Assembly: GCA_019424965.1 (NCBI GenBank) | Contig: JAHYYL010000021.1 | Coordinates: forward strand, 1 to 33,499 | DNA length: 33,499 nt | Direction: 5' to 3' | DNA from: Collinsella sp. | GTDB lineage: Bacteria; Actinomycetota; Coriobacteriia; Coriobacteriales; Coriobacteriaceae | Shown here: piece by piece, positions 1 through 8,430 of the stretch | Position numbering within the stretch: the stretch's first letter is position 1 | Layout: each line of letters opens with the position of its first letter | Translations under genes and position numbers: made by a program | The notes under the pieces: model-generated | Told to the model about the DNA's origin: nothing | What the model saw: the letters and a program-made list of their open reading frames with translations, nothing else | The model's database searches: none

Positions 1-72
1 GATTCAATCTCGAAAACAGCATTGCCCAGTTGACAAAACTATAGGAACACCCCCCTGCATCGGTAACACAGA

Positions 73-200
73 GCCCGTGCTGGACTTAGTTTTCAGAACA
101 TTCCGCAGACCAGGAAACCCCCTTATCCACAGCTCCGAAGGAGCAGGATAAGGGGGTTTCCATGGTCGAGGACGTTCTGAAAACTAAGTCCAGCACGGGC
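73..200. repeat. 128-bp nested palindrome downstream of oppF
   Basis: Perfect 27-bp outer arms at 73-99 and 174-200 enclose a second perfect 16-bp inverted repeat at 113-128 and 146-161. A 5-bp apical stem at 132-136 and 140-144 carries a GAA loop. The inner arms have the A/C-rich and G/T-rich form of a bidirectional terminator, but no long T tract follows on either strand. The element begins 18 bases past the oppF stop, so it can form an RNA hairpin at the operon's 3' end. It may be a transcript-stabilising or terminating structure, or a small palindromic mobile element. No target-site duplication is visible. Positions 1-72 hold nothing I recognise. Confidence 0.8.
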
Positions 201-218
201 CCGAACGATAACAACCGA

Positions 219-1247
219 CTACAGGTCGATGTGCGATTCCTTGATCGGGAACGGCTCGGCGAAGTGGCAGGCGCAGCAGTGGCCCGGGGCAACTTCCTTA
301 AACTCAGGAAGCTTCTCGGAGCAGATGCCCTGCGCGATCGGGCAGCGCGTGTGGAAACGGCAGCCGGTCGGCGGATCCAGCGGCGACGGCGGATCGCCGG
401 CGAGGATGATGCGCTTGCGGGTCTTCTGAATATCCGGATCGGGAACCGGCACGGCAGATAGCAGCGACTGCGTGTACGGATGGTGAGGCTCGCTATAGAG
501 CGTCTTCCAGTCCGAAACCTCGACCATCTTACCCAGATACATAACGGCAACGCGATCGGAGATGTGCTGCACGACGGACAGGTCGTGGGCAATGAAGAGA
601 TAGGCCGTACCGAACTTGTCCTGAAGTTCCTTGAGCAGGTTCAGAACCTGGGCCTGAATGGAAACATCCAGAGCGGAAACGGGCTCGTCGCAGATGATCA
701 GCTTGGGCTTCAAAGCGAAGGCGCGGGCGATGCCGACACGCTGACGCTGACCGCCCGAGAACTCGTGCGGATAGCGGTTGATGTGCTCGGGGTTGAGGCC
801 GACGACGTCCAGCAGCTCACGGACACGCTCAATGCGCTCCTCCTTGGTGCCCACGCCATGAATAGTCATGGGCTCGGAGACGATCTCGCCGATGGTCATA
901 CGAGGATTGAGCGAAGCATAGGGGTCCTGGAAGATAAACTGCATCTCGCGACGCATGTCCTTGATCTCATGCTTGCTCATCTCGGCAACGTCTTTGCCCT
1001 GGAAGAACACCTTACCTGCCGTCGGCTTGGTCAGGCGCATGATGGTGCGGCCCGTGGTGGACTTACCGCAACCAGACTCGCCGACCAGGCCAAAGGTCTC
1101 GCCCGGATAAATCTCGAACGAAATGTCATTCACAGCAGAGACGACGCGCTTGGAAAAACGCTTGGCGAACATGCCGGACTCTGCGGGGAACTCCTTAGAA
1201 AGGTGCTCGACCTTCAGCAGCGGAGTGCGCTCGTTATTGTCTGCCAT
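219..1247 (-). CDS. oppF: oligopeptide ABC transporter ATP-binding protein OppF
   Basis: Cytoplasmic ATPase subunit that, with OppD, powers peptide import through OppB/OppC. The 342-residue product has Walker A at about 53-64 (GLVGESGCGKST), the FSGGQRQR signature at 163-170, Walker B LIICDEP at 183-189 and the H-loop histidine near 221. The C-terminal oligopeptide-transporter extension carries GCRFHTRCP from about 295, with cysteines at about 296, 302, 309, 324, 325 and 327. Such Cys clusters bind a [4Fe-4S] centre in solved Dpp/Opp ATPases. The ATG abuts the oppD stop (TAAATG), implying translational coupling. It is the last gene of the opp operon. Family call is firm; the peptide preference cannot be read. 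Confidence 0.95.
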   Translation of the reverse strand: MADNNERTPLLKVEHLSKEFPAESGMFAKRFSKRVVSAVNDISFEIYPGETFGLVGESGCGKSTTGRTIMRLTKPTAGKVFFQGKDVAEMSKHEIKDMRREMQFIFQDPYASLNPRMTIGEIVSEPMTIHGVGTKEERIERVRELLDVVGLNPEHINRYPHEFSGGQRQRVGIARAFALKPKLIICDEPVSALDVSIQAQVLNLLKELQDKFGTAYLFIAHDLSVVQHISDRVAVMYLGKMVEVSDWKTLYSEPHHPYTQSLLSAVPVPDPDIQKTRKRIILAGDPPSPLDPPTGCRFHTRCPIAQGICSEKLPEFKEVAPGHCCACHFAEPFPIKESHIDL

Positions 1248-2339
1248 TTACGCCTCGCCTCCCTTCTTGGAATCCTTGCGCGTGCGGGACGTCTCAGGCG
1301 CGTTCTTGAGGAACTCGGGGTCACCGGAATAATGGCACGCAGAATAGTGGCCGGACTCGGTGACAACGCGCTCGGGGCGCTGCTTGCGGCACTTGTCCGT
1401 CGCATAGGGGCAGCGAGGAGAGAAGACGCAGCCCTCGGGCAGGTTCATGAGCGAAGGCGGGTTGCCGTGAATCGGCGTCAGCGGCTTCTTCTCCTCGATG
1501 GCCTGCTCCGGAATGGAACGAATAAGACCCCAGGTGTAGGGATGGCGGCTCTCGTAGAAGATTTCCTCAGCAGTACCGAACTCGACGGGACGGCCGGCGT
1601 ACATAACCATGATCTTATCGGCCATATCGGCAACGACGCCCAAGTCATGGGTAATCATGATAATGGCGTTGCCGTTCTTCTCCTGCATTTCCTGCATCAG
1701 CTCAATAATCTGAGCCTGGATGGTAACGTCCAGAGCAGTCGTGGGCTCATCGGCAATCAGGATATCGGGATCGCAGGCAAGCGCCATGGCAATCATGACG
1801 CGCTGACGCATGCCACCGGAGAACTGGTGCGGATACTCGTTGACGCGCTTCTCGGGCTCGGGAATGCCAACGAGGTCCAAAAGCTCGGTGGCGCGCTTGA
1901 GCGCCTCCTGCTTGGAGTAGCCACGGTGCAGACGAAGTCCCTCGCCCACCTGCTTGCCGATCTTATAGACCGGGTTCAGGGAGGTCATAGGATCCTGGAA
2001 GATCATCGCGATATCGTTGCCGCGAATATGCTGCATTTCTTCCTCGGTCATCTCGAGGATCGAACGACCGCGGTAGCGAACGTCGCCGCCCTCAATCTTT
2101 CCCGGAGGCATCGAGATGAGGCCCATGATGGTCATGGCGGTCACGGACTTACCAGAGCCGGACTCACCGACGACACCCAGGGTCTCACCGCGATCGAGCG
2201 TGTAGGACACGCCATCGACAGCGCGAACGACGCCATCCTCGGTGTGGAAATACATCTTAAGGTCATCGACCTCGAGCAGATGCTGGCCCTCGGGAACCGG
2301 CTGGTCCTTCAGGTCCACATAGTTCTTGTTCTTCTTCAT
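1248..2339 (-). CDS. oppD: oligopeptide ABC transporter ATP-binding protein OppD
   Basis: Second ATPase of the Opp importer, expected to pair with OppF as a heterodimer. The 363 residues contain Walker A GVVGESGSGKS at about 56-66, signature FSGGMRQR at 173-180, Walker B ILIADEP at 193-199 and the H-loop histidine at 231. The C-terminal domain keeps four cysteines (about 304, 310, 317, 335) in the arrangement linked to an iron-sulfur cluster in Dpp/Opp ATPases. The charged C-terminal tail is rich in K, R, S and E. It begins 2 bases after the oppC stop; an AAGGA ribosome-binding site lies inside the oppC end. It abuts oppF with no gap. Confidence 0.95.
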   Translation of the reverse strand: MKKNKNYVDLKDQPVPEGQHLLEVDDLKMYFHTEDGVVRAVDGVSYTLDRGETLGVVGESGSGKSVTAMTIMGLISMPPGKIEGGDVRYRGRSILEMTEEEMQHIRGNDIAMIFQDPMTSLNPVYKIGKQVGEGLRLHRGYSKQEALKRATELLDLVGIPEPEKRVNEYPHQFSGGMRQRVMIAMALACDPDILIADEPTTALDVTIQAQIIELMQEMQEKNGNAIIMITHDLGVVADMADKIMVMYAGRPVEFGTAEEIFYESRHPYTWGLIRSIPEQAIEEKKPLTPIHGNPPSLMNLPEGCVFSPRCPYATDKCRKQRPERVVTESGHYSACHYSGDPEFLKNAPETSRTRKDSKKGGEA

Positions 2340-2341
2340 CC

Positions 2342-3277
2342 TTATGCGTCCTTCATCTTGACGTCGAGGGCGTCGCGCAGACCGTCACCCAGCAGGGTGA
2401 AGGCGAGCACCGTCGAGAGAATTGCCAGACCGGGCATGATCATCATCCAGGGAGCAGTCAGAAGATACTGCTGGCCGTCCTGAATCATGGAGCCCCACGA
2501 AGGCGTGGGCGGGATAACGCCCATGCCGAGGAAGGACAGAGCGGACTCGGTCAGAATAGCGCCACCAATGTTCATGGTCGCGTAGACCACGATAGAAGCA
2601 ACGGAGTTCGGGAAGATATGGCGCATAACGATACGGGCATCGGATGCACCCATAGCGCGAGCGGCGTCAACATAGTCGTTCTCTTTGACCGTCAGGATCG
2701 CGGATCGGAAGACGCGCGCAATCGAAGGCCAGCCGAGAATGCCGATGGCGATAAAGACGTTCTGAAGACCACGACCGATAACGGCAATCATGGCGACGAC
2801 GAACAGCACGTACGGGAACGCCAGGAAGATATCCGCACAGCGCATGATGATCGTATCCCAGATGCCGCCATAGAAACCGGCAAGGGCGCCCATGACCAGA
2901 CCGATTACTGTGGAGATGGCAGTGGCCATAATACCGACGGAAAGCGAAACGCGTGCACCGTAGATAACACGGACGAGAATGTCACGACCAAGAGAGTCGG
3001 TGCCAAACGGGTGCTCGGCACACGGAGCCAGCAGCGAGGTCTCGGCCATGGTAGTCGAGTCGGAAGCCGTCGGCGAACCGAGCCAGGGCTGAGCCCACAG
3101 ATCGGCGGTCAGGGCGACCACAACGACGATGATGATCCAGCAGACACCGATAACGGCGAGCTTGTTCTTGCGAAGACGCTTAAAAGCGTCGCCCCACAGC
3201 GTGCGGGACTTGGCGGGAGCAGATGCGGCCTTGGTGGCGGTAGCCTGCTCCTGAGACTGAGAATCAGTTTCCTGCAT
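2342..3277 (-). CDS. oppC: oligopeptide ABC transporter permease OppC
   Basis: Inner-membrane permease half of the Opp importer. The 311-residue protein has a Gln/Thr/Ala-rich cytoplasmic N-terminus, a first membrane segment at about 40-60, and the OppC/DppC N-terminal motif HPFGTDSLGRD at 89-99. The EAA coupling loop lies at about 204-224 (DAARAMGASDARIV onward), which docks on the ATPases. The FLGMGVIPPTPSWG segment near 249-262 is typical of OppC/DppC. Membrane segments continue to the C-terminus. A GGGAGG ribosome-binding site lies 8 bases before the ATG. It sits 14 bases after oppB and 2 bases before oppD. Confidence 0.94.
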   Translation of the reverse strand: MQETDSQSQEQATATKAASAPAKSRTLWGDAFKRLRKNKLAVIGVCWIIIVVVVALTADLWAQPWLGSPTASDSTTMAETSLLAPCAEHPFGTDSLGRDILVRVIYGARVSLSVGIMATAISTVIGLVMGALAGFYGGIWDTIIMRCADIFLAFPYVLFVVAMIAVIGRGLQNVFIAIGILGWPSIARVFRSAILTVKENDYVDAARAMGASDARIVMRHIFPNSVASIVVYATMNIGGAILTESALSFLGMGVIPPTPSWGSMIQDGQQYLLTAPWMMIMPGLAILSTVLAFTLLGDGLRDALDVKMKDA

Positions 3278-3291
3278 GAGACGTACCTCCC

Positions 3292-4329
3292 TTAGGCCTT
3301 ATCCGACGGACCGCCAAGGCGGATGCGCGGGTCGAGGAATGCATAGCTAATGTCGACGAGCAAGTTAATCACCATAACGACGACAACGATGAGCGTAACG
3401 CCGCCCATAACGATGGGCCAGTCGCGCATGCTAATGGCGCGGTAGACCTCGAAGCCGATGCCGGGCCAGTTAAAGACCGTCTCAGTCAGGATGGCGCCCG
3501 AAAGCATGCCGCCGAAGTCGACACCAATATAGGTAACGACGGGGATGAGCGCATTCTTAAGCGCATGCTTGATGATGATCGCGCGATTGGAGAGACCCTT
3601 GGCCTTTGCCGTGCGGATGTAATCCTGGTTCATGACGTCGAGCAGCTGCGAACGCATGATGCGGGCAGCATAGGCGGTCGAAACCGAAGCCAGCGTGATG
3701 GTCGGAAGCACGTAGTGCATCCAATCCTGATACTGGGAGCTGGCACCGCCGGCACCCGAGATCGGCATGGAGAATGCGCCGCCGGTGAGATCCTTAAGGA
3801 TGACGCCAAAGAACAGCTGCAGCAGCATACCGAGCCAGAATGCAGGAACGGCAACGAGGATCGACGTGGTCAGCGTTACCAAAATATCCCAGAAGGAGTA
3901 ACGCTTGACCGCCGAAATAATACCCGCACCGATACCCATGATTGCCTCGAGCACGATAGCGCACGCGGCAAGTTTGACCGTATACGGATACTTCTGGGCA
4001 AAGATATCCGTAACCGGCAGCTTGCGCTGGTACGAATTGCCCAGATCGCCATGAAGCAGACCGTTCATGTAATACAAATAACGGTCCACGAGCGACGTTT
4101 GAACGGGATCGCCGTTCTCGTCAAGGATCGCGTTGCCGTCCTCGTCCGACTGGACCAGGTGATAGCGCACGCGAAGCTGAAGCTCCACCTCGGGGGACAG
4201 AGCCTTGTCTCCACCGATCAGCTTGATCGGGTCTCCCGGCACGATATTCTGGAGGGCGAACAGAATCAGCGTAACGCCCAAAAATACCGGGATGAACTGA
4301 AGCACACGTTTAACGATGTACTTACCCAT
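3292..4329 (-). CDS. oppB: oligopeptide ABC transporter permease OppB
   Basis: Inner-membrane permease that pairs with OppC. The 345 residues start with the family signature MGKYIVKRVLQFIPVFLGV, a first membrane helix, then the P-G-D-P motif near 31-34. The large extracytoplasmic loop is longer than usual and acidic (DEDGNAILDENGDP near 82-95). The EAA loop (DYIRTAKAKGLSNRAI) lies in the C-terminal third, followed by the FNWPGIGFEVYRAI motif and a final helix ending in LDPRIRLGG. A GGGGAG ribosome-binding site precedes the ATG. A 156-base gap with a perfect hairpin separates it from oppA, consistent with lower permease than binding-protein expression. Confidence 0.94.
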   Translation of the reverse strand: MGKYIVKRVLQFIPVFLGVTLILFALQNIVPGDPIKLIGGDKALSPEVELQLRVRYHLVQSDEDGNAILDENGDPVQTSLVDRYLYYMNGLLHGDLGNSYQRKLPVTDIFAQKYPYTVKLAACAIVLEAIMGIGAGIISAVKRYSFWDILVTLTTSILVAVPAFWLGMLLQLFFGVILKDLTGGAFSMPISGAGGASSQYQDWMHYVLPTITLASVSTAYAARIMRSQLLDVMNQDYIRTAKAKGLSNRAIIIKHALKNALIPVVTYIGVDFGGMLSGAILTETVFNWPGIGFEVYRAISMRDWPIVMGGVTLIVVVVMVINLLVDISYAFLDPRIRLGGPSDKA

Positions 4330-4359
4330 ACCACTCCCCTATCTAGGGATTAACCTAAA

Positions 4360-4389
4360 TGGGATGCCGATCGCCAGACCGGCATCCCA
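4360..4389 (-). other. intercistronic hairpin between oppA and oppB
   Basis: Perfect 10-bp arms TGGGATGCCG (4360-4369) and CGGCATCCCA (4380-4389) with a 10-base loop. No strong T tract follows on the transcribed strand (CCCATTTAGG). It is placed where binding-protein messages are commonly stabilised or partly attenuated relative to permease messages. The rest of the 4330-4485 gap shows no further signal. Confidence 0.6.
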
Positions 4390-4485
4390 AAATTACCATC
4401 AGCCAGTTTACCCCAGGTTAGGGGGAACTGTATGTTTCCCATGAGGTCTACGTAAATACTTGACCCTCACGGAAGCTGCAAACTC

Positions 4486-6162
4486 TTAAGCGAGCTCAGC
4501 GGTACTCAGATCGGCGTGCTTCTGCGGATCGACATAGAGGTGCTTGACACGGTCGGAGCCAGCGATGGTGTGCGTGTAGAACATCACCGGGATAACCGGG
4601 CAGTCGGCAGCGACCATAGCGTCGGCCTCCCGCATCTTGGCGATGCGCTCGTCGTCGTCAACCGTGGTGCGGGCCTCGTCGACCTTGGCATCGAACTCGG
4701 GGTTGCTGTAACCGGAGCGGTTGTCGCCACCGAGGGAGTCGGAGTGGAACAGCGGGTACAGGAAGTTGTCCATGATCGGGTAATCGGCGATCCAGCCCAG
4801 ACGACCGAACTGATAGTTGAAGTTCTGATACTGCTCGAGCAGGGCAGACCACTCGGGAGTATCGGAGACCGCGGTGACGCCCACCTTGGCGAGGTCGCCG
4901 ATGATGGACTCCATGATCTCCTTGTGGCCACCGTCCTGGTTGTAGGACAGGGTCACATTGATGCCACGATCGCCGTTAGCGCCAGCGGGAGCGACCTTGT
5001 CGAGGTACTCGTTAGCCTTGTCGACGTCATAGGCGGAGAACTCCCATGCGCCCTCCTTGTAGCCGGCGATTCCCGGAGGAACAATACCGTCGGCGGGGGT
5101 ACGGGTACCCTTGAAGATGGTCTTGCAGATGGCCTCACGGTTGATGGCCAGGGAGATGCCCCTGCGCAGGTCGGCGTTATTGAACGGCTCGGCCGTGGTG
5201 TTGCAGGTCAGATAGTACGTGGAAGGCTCGGCACCGAGCAGCATATGCTCGCCGTCACCCATGGTGTAGCCGTCCTTGGACTCGCCACGGTCCTTCTTGG
5301 CGGCGTCGATCTGAGCAACGGGAACGTCGCAGACATCGAGGTTGCCGGCCTGGAACTCCTTGTAAGCGGTCTCCATGTCCTTGATGACCTGGAAGTGGAT
5401 GGCGTCGATCTTGGCCTTGTCGCCATAGTAATCATCGAACTTCTTGAGGTTGATCTCCTGGCCATCCTCCCACTTACCGTCCATCATGAACGGGCCGTTA
5501 CCGACCGGGGCAAGGTAGAAGCTCTTGACATCGGACTCGGCGCACTCGGGAACCGGGGACAGAGCCGGGTGAGAGGCGACGAAGGGGAAGTCGGCGTAAG
5601 CGGAAGCCAGCTTGACGACGAGGGTCTCATCGTCGGGGCAAGTAACACCGCTGAGCTCGGTAGCGTTGCCGGCAAGCAGATCGTCGTAGCCCTCGACCAT
5701 GGAAAGGTGATAGGAGACCTCGGAAGGACCATACTCGGTGGCGATGGCCGACTTGGTGTTGACTAGACGCTCCCAACCGAGCTTGAAAGACTTGGAGGTA
5801 ACGTCGTCACCGTTGTGGAACTTAGCCTTCTTGATCTTGAAGGTGAACTCGGTGGCGTCGTCGTTAGCCTCAAAGGACTCGCAAGCCAGCGGAACGATCT
5901 CGCCCTTCTCGGGGTCGTACTCCGTCAGAGCGTCGAAGAGCTGGTACTCGACCTGAGTGCCCTGATCCTCCTGGACGTTGTAGGGGTCGATGCAGACCGG
6001 GTTGTTGATGTAGAAGTTCAGCGTCGAACCGGAGTCAGATCCGGAAGCGTCGCCGCCCTTCTTGCCGCATGCGGCAAGAAAAGCCATGGAGCTCGCAGCG
6101 AGGGTGCCGCCAACAAAGGCGCGACGACCCATAACGGGCTGGTGGAACATAGAATCAGCCAT
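4486..6162 (-). CDS. oppA: oligopeptide-binding lipoprotein OppA (SBP_bac_5)
   Basis: Membrane-anchored substrate-binding protein that delivers peptides to OppB/OppC. I place the start at 6162, not at the upstream ATG at 6207. An AAGGAGG ribosome-binding site sits 5 bases before this ATG, and the signal peptide then begins properly. The product is 558 residues, typical for family 5 binding proteins. The N-terminus has a twin arginine (GRRAFVGG, 12-19), a hydrophobic stretch and lipobox LAAC with the lipidated Cys at 32, suggesting a Tat-exported lipoprotein. The mature part shows the family features NPVCIDPYN, LFDALTEYDPEKGEIVP and VAPVGNGPFM-like segments. It is first in the opp operon. Ligand specificity cannot be deduced. 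Confidence 0.93.
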   Translation of the reverse strand: MADSMFHQPVMGRRAFVGGTLAASSMAFLAACGKKGGDASGSDSGSTLNFYINNPVCIDPYNVQEDQGTQVEYQLFDALTEYDPEKGEIVPLACESFEANDDATEFTFKIKKAKFHNGDDVTSKSFKLGWERLVNTKSAIATEYGPSEVSYHLSMVEGYDDLLAGNATELSGVTCPDDETLVVKLASAYADFPFVASHPALSPVPECAESDVKSFYLAPVGNGPFMMDGKWEDGQEINLKKFDDYYGDKAKIDAIHFQVIKDMETAYKEFQAGNLDVCDVPVAQIDAAKKDRGESKDGYTMGDGEHMLLGAEPSTYYLTCNTTAEPFNNADLRRGISLAINREAICKTIFKGTRTPADGIVPPGIAGYKEGAWEFSAYDVDKANEYLDKVAPAGANGDRGINVTLSYNQDGGHKEIMESIIGDLAKVGVTAVSDTPEWSALLEQYQNFNYQFGRLGWIADYPIMDNFLYPLFHSDSLGGDNRSGYSNPEFDAKVDEARTTVDDDERIAKMREADAMVAADCPVIPVMFYTHTIAGSDRVKHLYVDPQKHADLSTAELA

Positions 6163-6235
6163 GCCATCCTCCTTATGAGATAGGACAAAGTGAATTCGAT
6201 CGGGCAACGTCGAGACAGCCAGATCGAACCATTCA

Positions 6236-6281
6236 AACGCGGTCCACCGTTATGGCTGGTTATGCAATGCGGACCAACGTT
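6236..6281. promoter_or_regulatory. two operator-like 16-mers upstream of oppA
   Basis: AACGCGGTCCACCGTT (6236-6251) and AATGCGGACCAACGTT (6266-6281) match at 13 of 16 positions. Their centres are exactly 30 bp apart, about three helical turns. The first is itself an imperfect palindrome of form AACGnnGnnCnnCGTT. They lie 74-119 bases upstream of the oppA start, just downstream of a possible -10 (TAAAAT, 6304-6299, minus strand) that lacks a good -35. Cooperative repressor binding is an inference; no regulator gene is nearby. Confidence 0.4.
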
Positions 6282-6403
6282 TCGCAATACAGTAGCGCAT
6301 TTTATGCACAATTTGGGGCTAATTCCGGTTAACGGTCGAGAATTTCTTTAGTTGGGCGAAGTATGTGGGGATATTTTGACTCTGTTACAAGTCTGTAAAC
6401 AAA

Positions 6404-6429
6404 AAGGGCCCCGCACATGCCGGACCCTT
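6404..6429 (-). terminator. rho-independent terminator after secG
   Basis: On the minus strand the arms AAGGGTCCGGC and GCGGGGCCCTT pair with one wobble and one mismatch around an ATGT loop. They are followed by TTTTTGTTT counting the stem's last two T residues. It lies 23 bases past the secG stop and ends secG transcription before the oppA promoter region. Confidence 0.8.
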
Positions 6430-6452
6430 TACAAACGTATATACGCCGATGC

Positions 6453-6707
6453 TTAGTAGCCGACGATGCCCTGCGGGAAGAAGAACATGCACAGAACGAC
6501 ACACACAGCAAAAACGACGGCCATAATTACCGTCAGGCGATCGAGGTTCTGCTCCATGACGCCCGTGGCAGAGCTGGAGTTATACAGCGAGCTAGCGATC
6601 ATATCCGAAACGCCGGTGCCCTTACCGGAATGCATCAGAACGAGAATCGTCAGCGCCACGGCAGAAACAGCCCAAACGACAAACAGAAGAATCTGAAACG
6701 GACCCAT
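6453..6707 (-). CDS. secG: preprotein translocase subunit SecG
   Basis: Small accessory subunit of the SecYEG translocon in the cytoplasmic membrane. The 84-residue product has the expected two membrane helices (about 4-24 and 58-78). Between them is the SecG loop with HSGKGTGVSDMI at 26-37 and GVMEQNLDRLTVI at 49-61. Length and motifs match actinobacterial SecG. An AAGGAG ribosome-binding site lies 7 bases before the ATG. It has its own terminator downstream, and gpmI's terminator lies upstream, so it is probably a single-gene transcript. Its place near gap-pgk-tpiA follows actinobacterial gene order. Confidence 0.95.
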   Translation of the reverse strand: MGPFQILLFVVWAVSAVALTILVLMHSGKGTGVSDMIASSLYNSSSATGVMEQNLDRLTVIMAVVFAVCVVLCMFFFPQGIVGY

Positions 6708-6773
6708 AGATAAGCTCCTTAATAGAACAATTCAAACTCCAGTACTGTACCACAACCTTCAACACTCCCCCAC

Positions 6774-6804
6774 CTGCCATTTAGGGACGGGGTAGAAATG
6801 GCAG
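6774..6804. repeat. 9-bp inverted repeat upstream of secG
   Basis: Perfect arms CTGCCATTT (6774-6782) and AAATGGCAG (6796-6804) flank a 13-base G-rich spacer. No T tract follows on either strand. It lies between the gpmI terminator and secG, 67 bases or more before the secG start, so it could be an operator, a leader hairpin, or a copy of a dispersed repeat. Confidence 0.5.
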
Positions 6805-6812
6805 AAATACCA

Positions 6813-6847
6813 AAAAGGGGGTCGTCCGGTTGTGGACAACCCCCTTA
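6813..6847 (-). terminator. rho-independent terminator after gpmI
   Basis: Minus-strand arms GGGGGTTGTCC and GGACGACCCCC pair with a single G-U wobble, flanked by AA and TTTTT. It lies 24 bases past the gpmI stop and closes the pgk-tpiA-gpmI transcript. Confidence 0.88.
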
Positions 6848-6871
6848 CTAGAAAACGGTATTTGTTTTCTA

Positions 6872-8425
6872 TTAGGCCTCGGTGGCGAGCACGCGACCCG
6901 TCATCTCGGCGGAAGGCTCAAGACCAGCCATGGTGAGCATGGTCGGAGCGATATCGGAGAGACGGCCGTCCTCGATACCGGTGAGCTGAGCCTTCTCATC
7001 AACGATGATGAACGGCACGCGGTTGGTAGTGTGAGCCGTGAACGGATGCTTGGAACCATCGGAAGCGACGTCAAACATGTGGTCGGCGTTACCGTGGTCG
7101 GCGGTGATCAGCGCAAAGCCGCCCTTGGCGAGAATCGCCGGGACAACCTTGGACAGAGCATCGTCAACAGCCTCGACGGCCTTAACGGCGGCGTCGAATA
7201 CACCGGTGTGACCAACCATGTCGCAGTTCGCGAAGTTCACGATGTAGAAATCAGCGCGATCCTCGTTGATAGCGGCGACAAGCTTCTCGGTAACCTCGGG
7301 AGCGCTCATCTCGGGCTGCAGATCGTAGGTAGCGACCTTGGGGGAAGCGACGAGCACGCGCTCCTCGCCCTCCTTGGGCTCCTCGATGCCGCCGTTGAGG
7401 AAGAACGTCACGTGGGCGTACTTCTCGGTCTCGGCGGTGTGCAGCTGCTTCAGGCCATTGGCGGCGATAACGTCGGCCAGGACGTTCTCGGGGAACGTCT
7501 TGGGGAAGGCGACCTCGACGTCAAACGTCGGATCATACTCGGTCATCGTCACAAAGTGCGAGAGCTTAATCTGCTCGCTCTCAAAGCCATCGAACTCCTT
7601 GTCCGTGAACACGCGGGTCATCTGACGAGCGCGGTCGGGACGGAAGTTGAAGAAGATGGCCGCGTCGCCCTCGTGGATGCCCTCGTTGTGGGCCGCGAAA
7701 GGCTCGACGAACTCGTCGCCGCGCGGATCCTTCTCGTAGTAGGCCTTGATACCGGCAACGGGGTCGGTATCGGCATCGGACGCGTTGACCATGACGTCGT
7801 AGGCACGCTGGATGCGCTCCCAACGGTTGTCGCGGTCCATGGCCCAATAGCGGCCCGAAACGGTGGCGACGCGAGCGTCGCAACCGGTCTCCTCGGAAAT
7901 CTTAGCCAGGAAGGCGCAGAACTCGCTCATGTAGCCGGCACCGGACTGCGGGTCGACATCGCGACCATCCATAAAGGCGTGGACGCGAACGGTCTTGACG
8001 CCATGCTGGGCAGCCATCTTGACCAGGGCCTCGACATGGTTCATGTGAGAATGAACGCCGCCGGGGCTCATAAGGCCCATGAGGTGCAGGGTCTTGCCTT
8101 CGGCCTTGACATCGTCCATGGCCTTGACGAAGACCTCGTTCTTGGCGATAGAGCCGTCCTTGATGGCATTGTTGATGCGCGAAAGCTCCTGGAACACGAT
8201 GCGGCCGGCACCGATGTTGAGGTGGCCTACCTCGGAGTTGCCCATCTGACCGTCGGGAAGGCCCACGTCCTCGCCCGAAGCACCGAGCGTGGTGTGGGGA
8301 TACTGAGCGTACAGGCTATCAAGGAAGGGCGTCTTGGCAGCGGCGACGGCGTTCTCGCCATCGGCCGGAGCCAGGCCACAGCCGTCCATGATGATCAGAA
8401 GTGCAGGAAGATGACGCTGTGCCAT
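6872..8425 (-). CDS. gpmI: 2,3-bisphosphoglycerate-independent phosphoglycerate mutase
   Basis: Interconverts 3- and 2-phosphoglycerate in lower glycolysis using two Mn ions and a phosphoserine intermediate. The 517-residue length is normal for iPGM. The N-terminus has the metal aspartate in IIMDG (Asp14), and the catalytic serine is in MGNSEVGHLNIGAGR (Ser64). The central domain carries HSHMNHVEALV and HAFMDGRDVDPQSG. Near the C-terminus ITADHGNADHM supplies the second metal site. The start is 5 bases after the tpiA stop, so it is translated from the pgk-tpiA message. Its presence between tpiA and secG extends the usual actinobacterial gap-pgk-tpiA-secG order. Enolase is not in the window. 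Confidence 0.96.
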   Translation of the reverse strand: MAQRHLPALLIIMDGCGLAPADGENAVAAAKTPFLDSLYAQYPHTTLGASGEDVGLPDGQMGNSEVGHLNIGAGRIVFQELSRINNAIKDGSIAKNEVFVKAMDDVKAEGKTLHLMGLMSPGGVHSHMNHVEALVKMAAQHGVKTVRVHAFMDGRDVDPQSGAGYMSEFCAFLAKISEETGCDARVATVSGRYWAMDRDNRWERIQRAYDVMVNASDADTDPVAGIKAYYEKDPRGDEFVEPFAAHNEGIHEGDAAIFFNFRPDRARQMTRVFTDKEFDGFESEQIKLSHFVTMTEYDPTFDVEVAFPKTFPENVLADVIAANGLKQLHTAETEKYAHVTFFLNGGIEEPKEGEERVLVASPKVATYDLQPEMSAPEVTEKLVAAINEDRADFYIVNFANCDMVGHTGVFDAAVKAVEAVDDALSKVVPAILAKGGFALITADHGNADHMFDVASDGSKHPFTAHTTNRVPFIIVDEKAQLTGIEDGRLSDIAPTMLTMAGLEPSAEMTGRVLATEA

Positions 8426-8430
8426 ATGTC

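Noticed and set aside
73..200. Calling the palindrome an insertion sequence or MITE
   Set aside because: No transposase, no visible target duplication and only one copy in the window; kept as an unexplained repeat.
480..2483. 667-codon plus-strand open frame opposite oppF, oppD and the end of oppC
   Set aside because: A shadow of the Opp genes; it crosses gene boundaries and has no domain.
4486..6207. Longer OppA starting at the ATG at 6207
   Set aside because: The extra 15 residues would precede the signal peptide, and the strong AAGGAGG is placed for the ATG at 6162.
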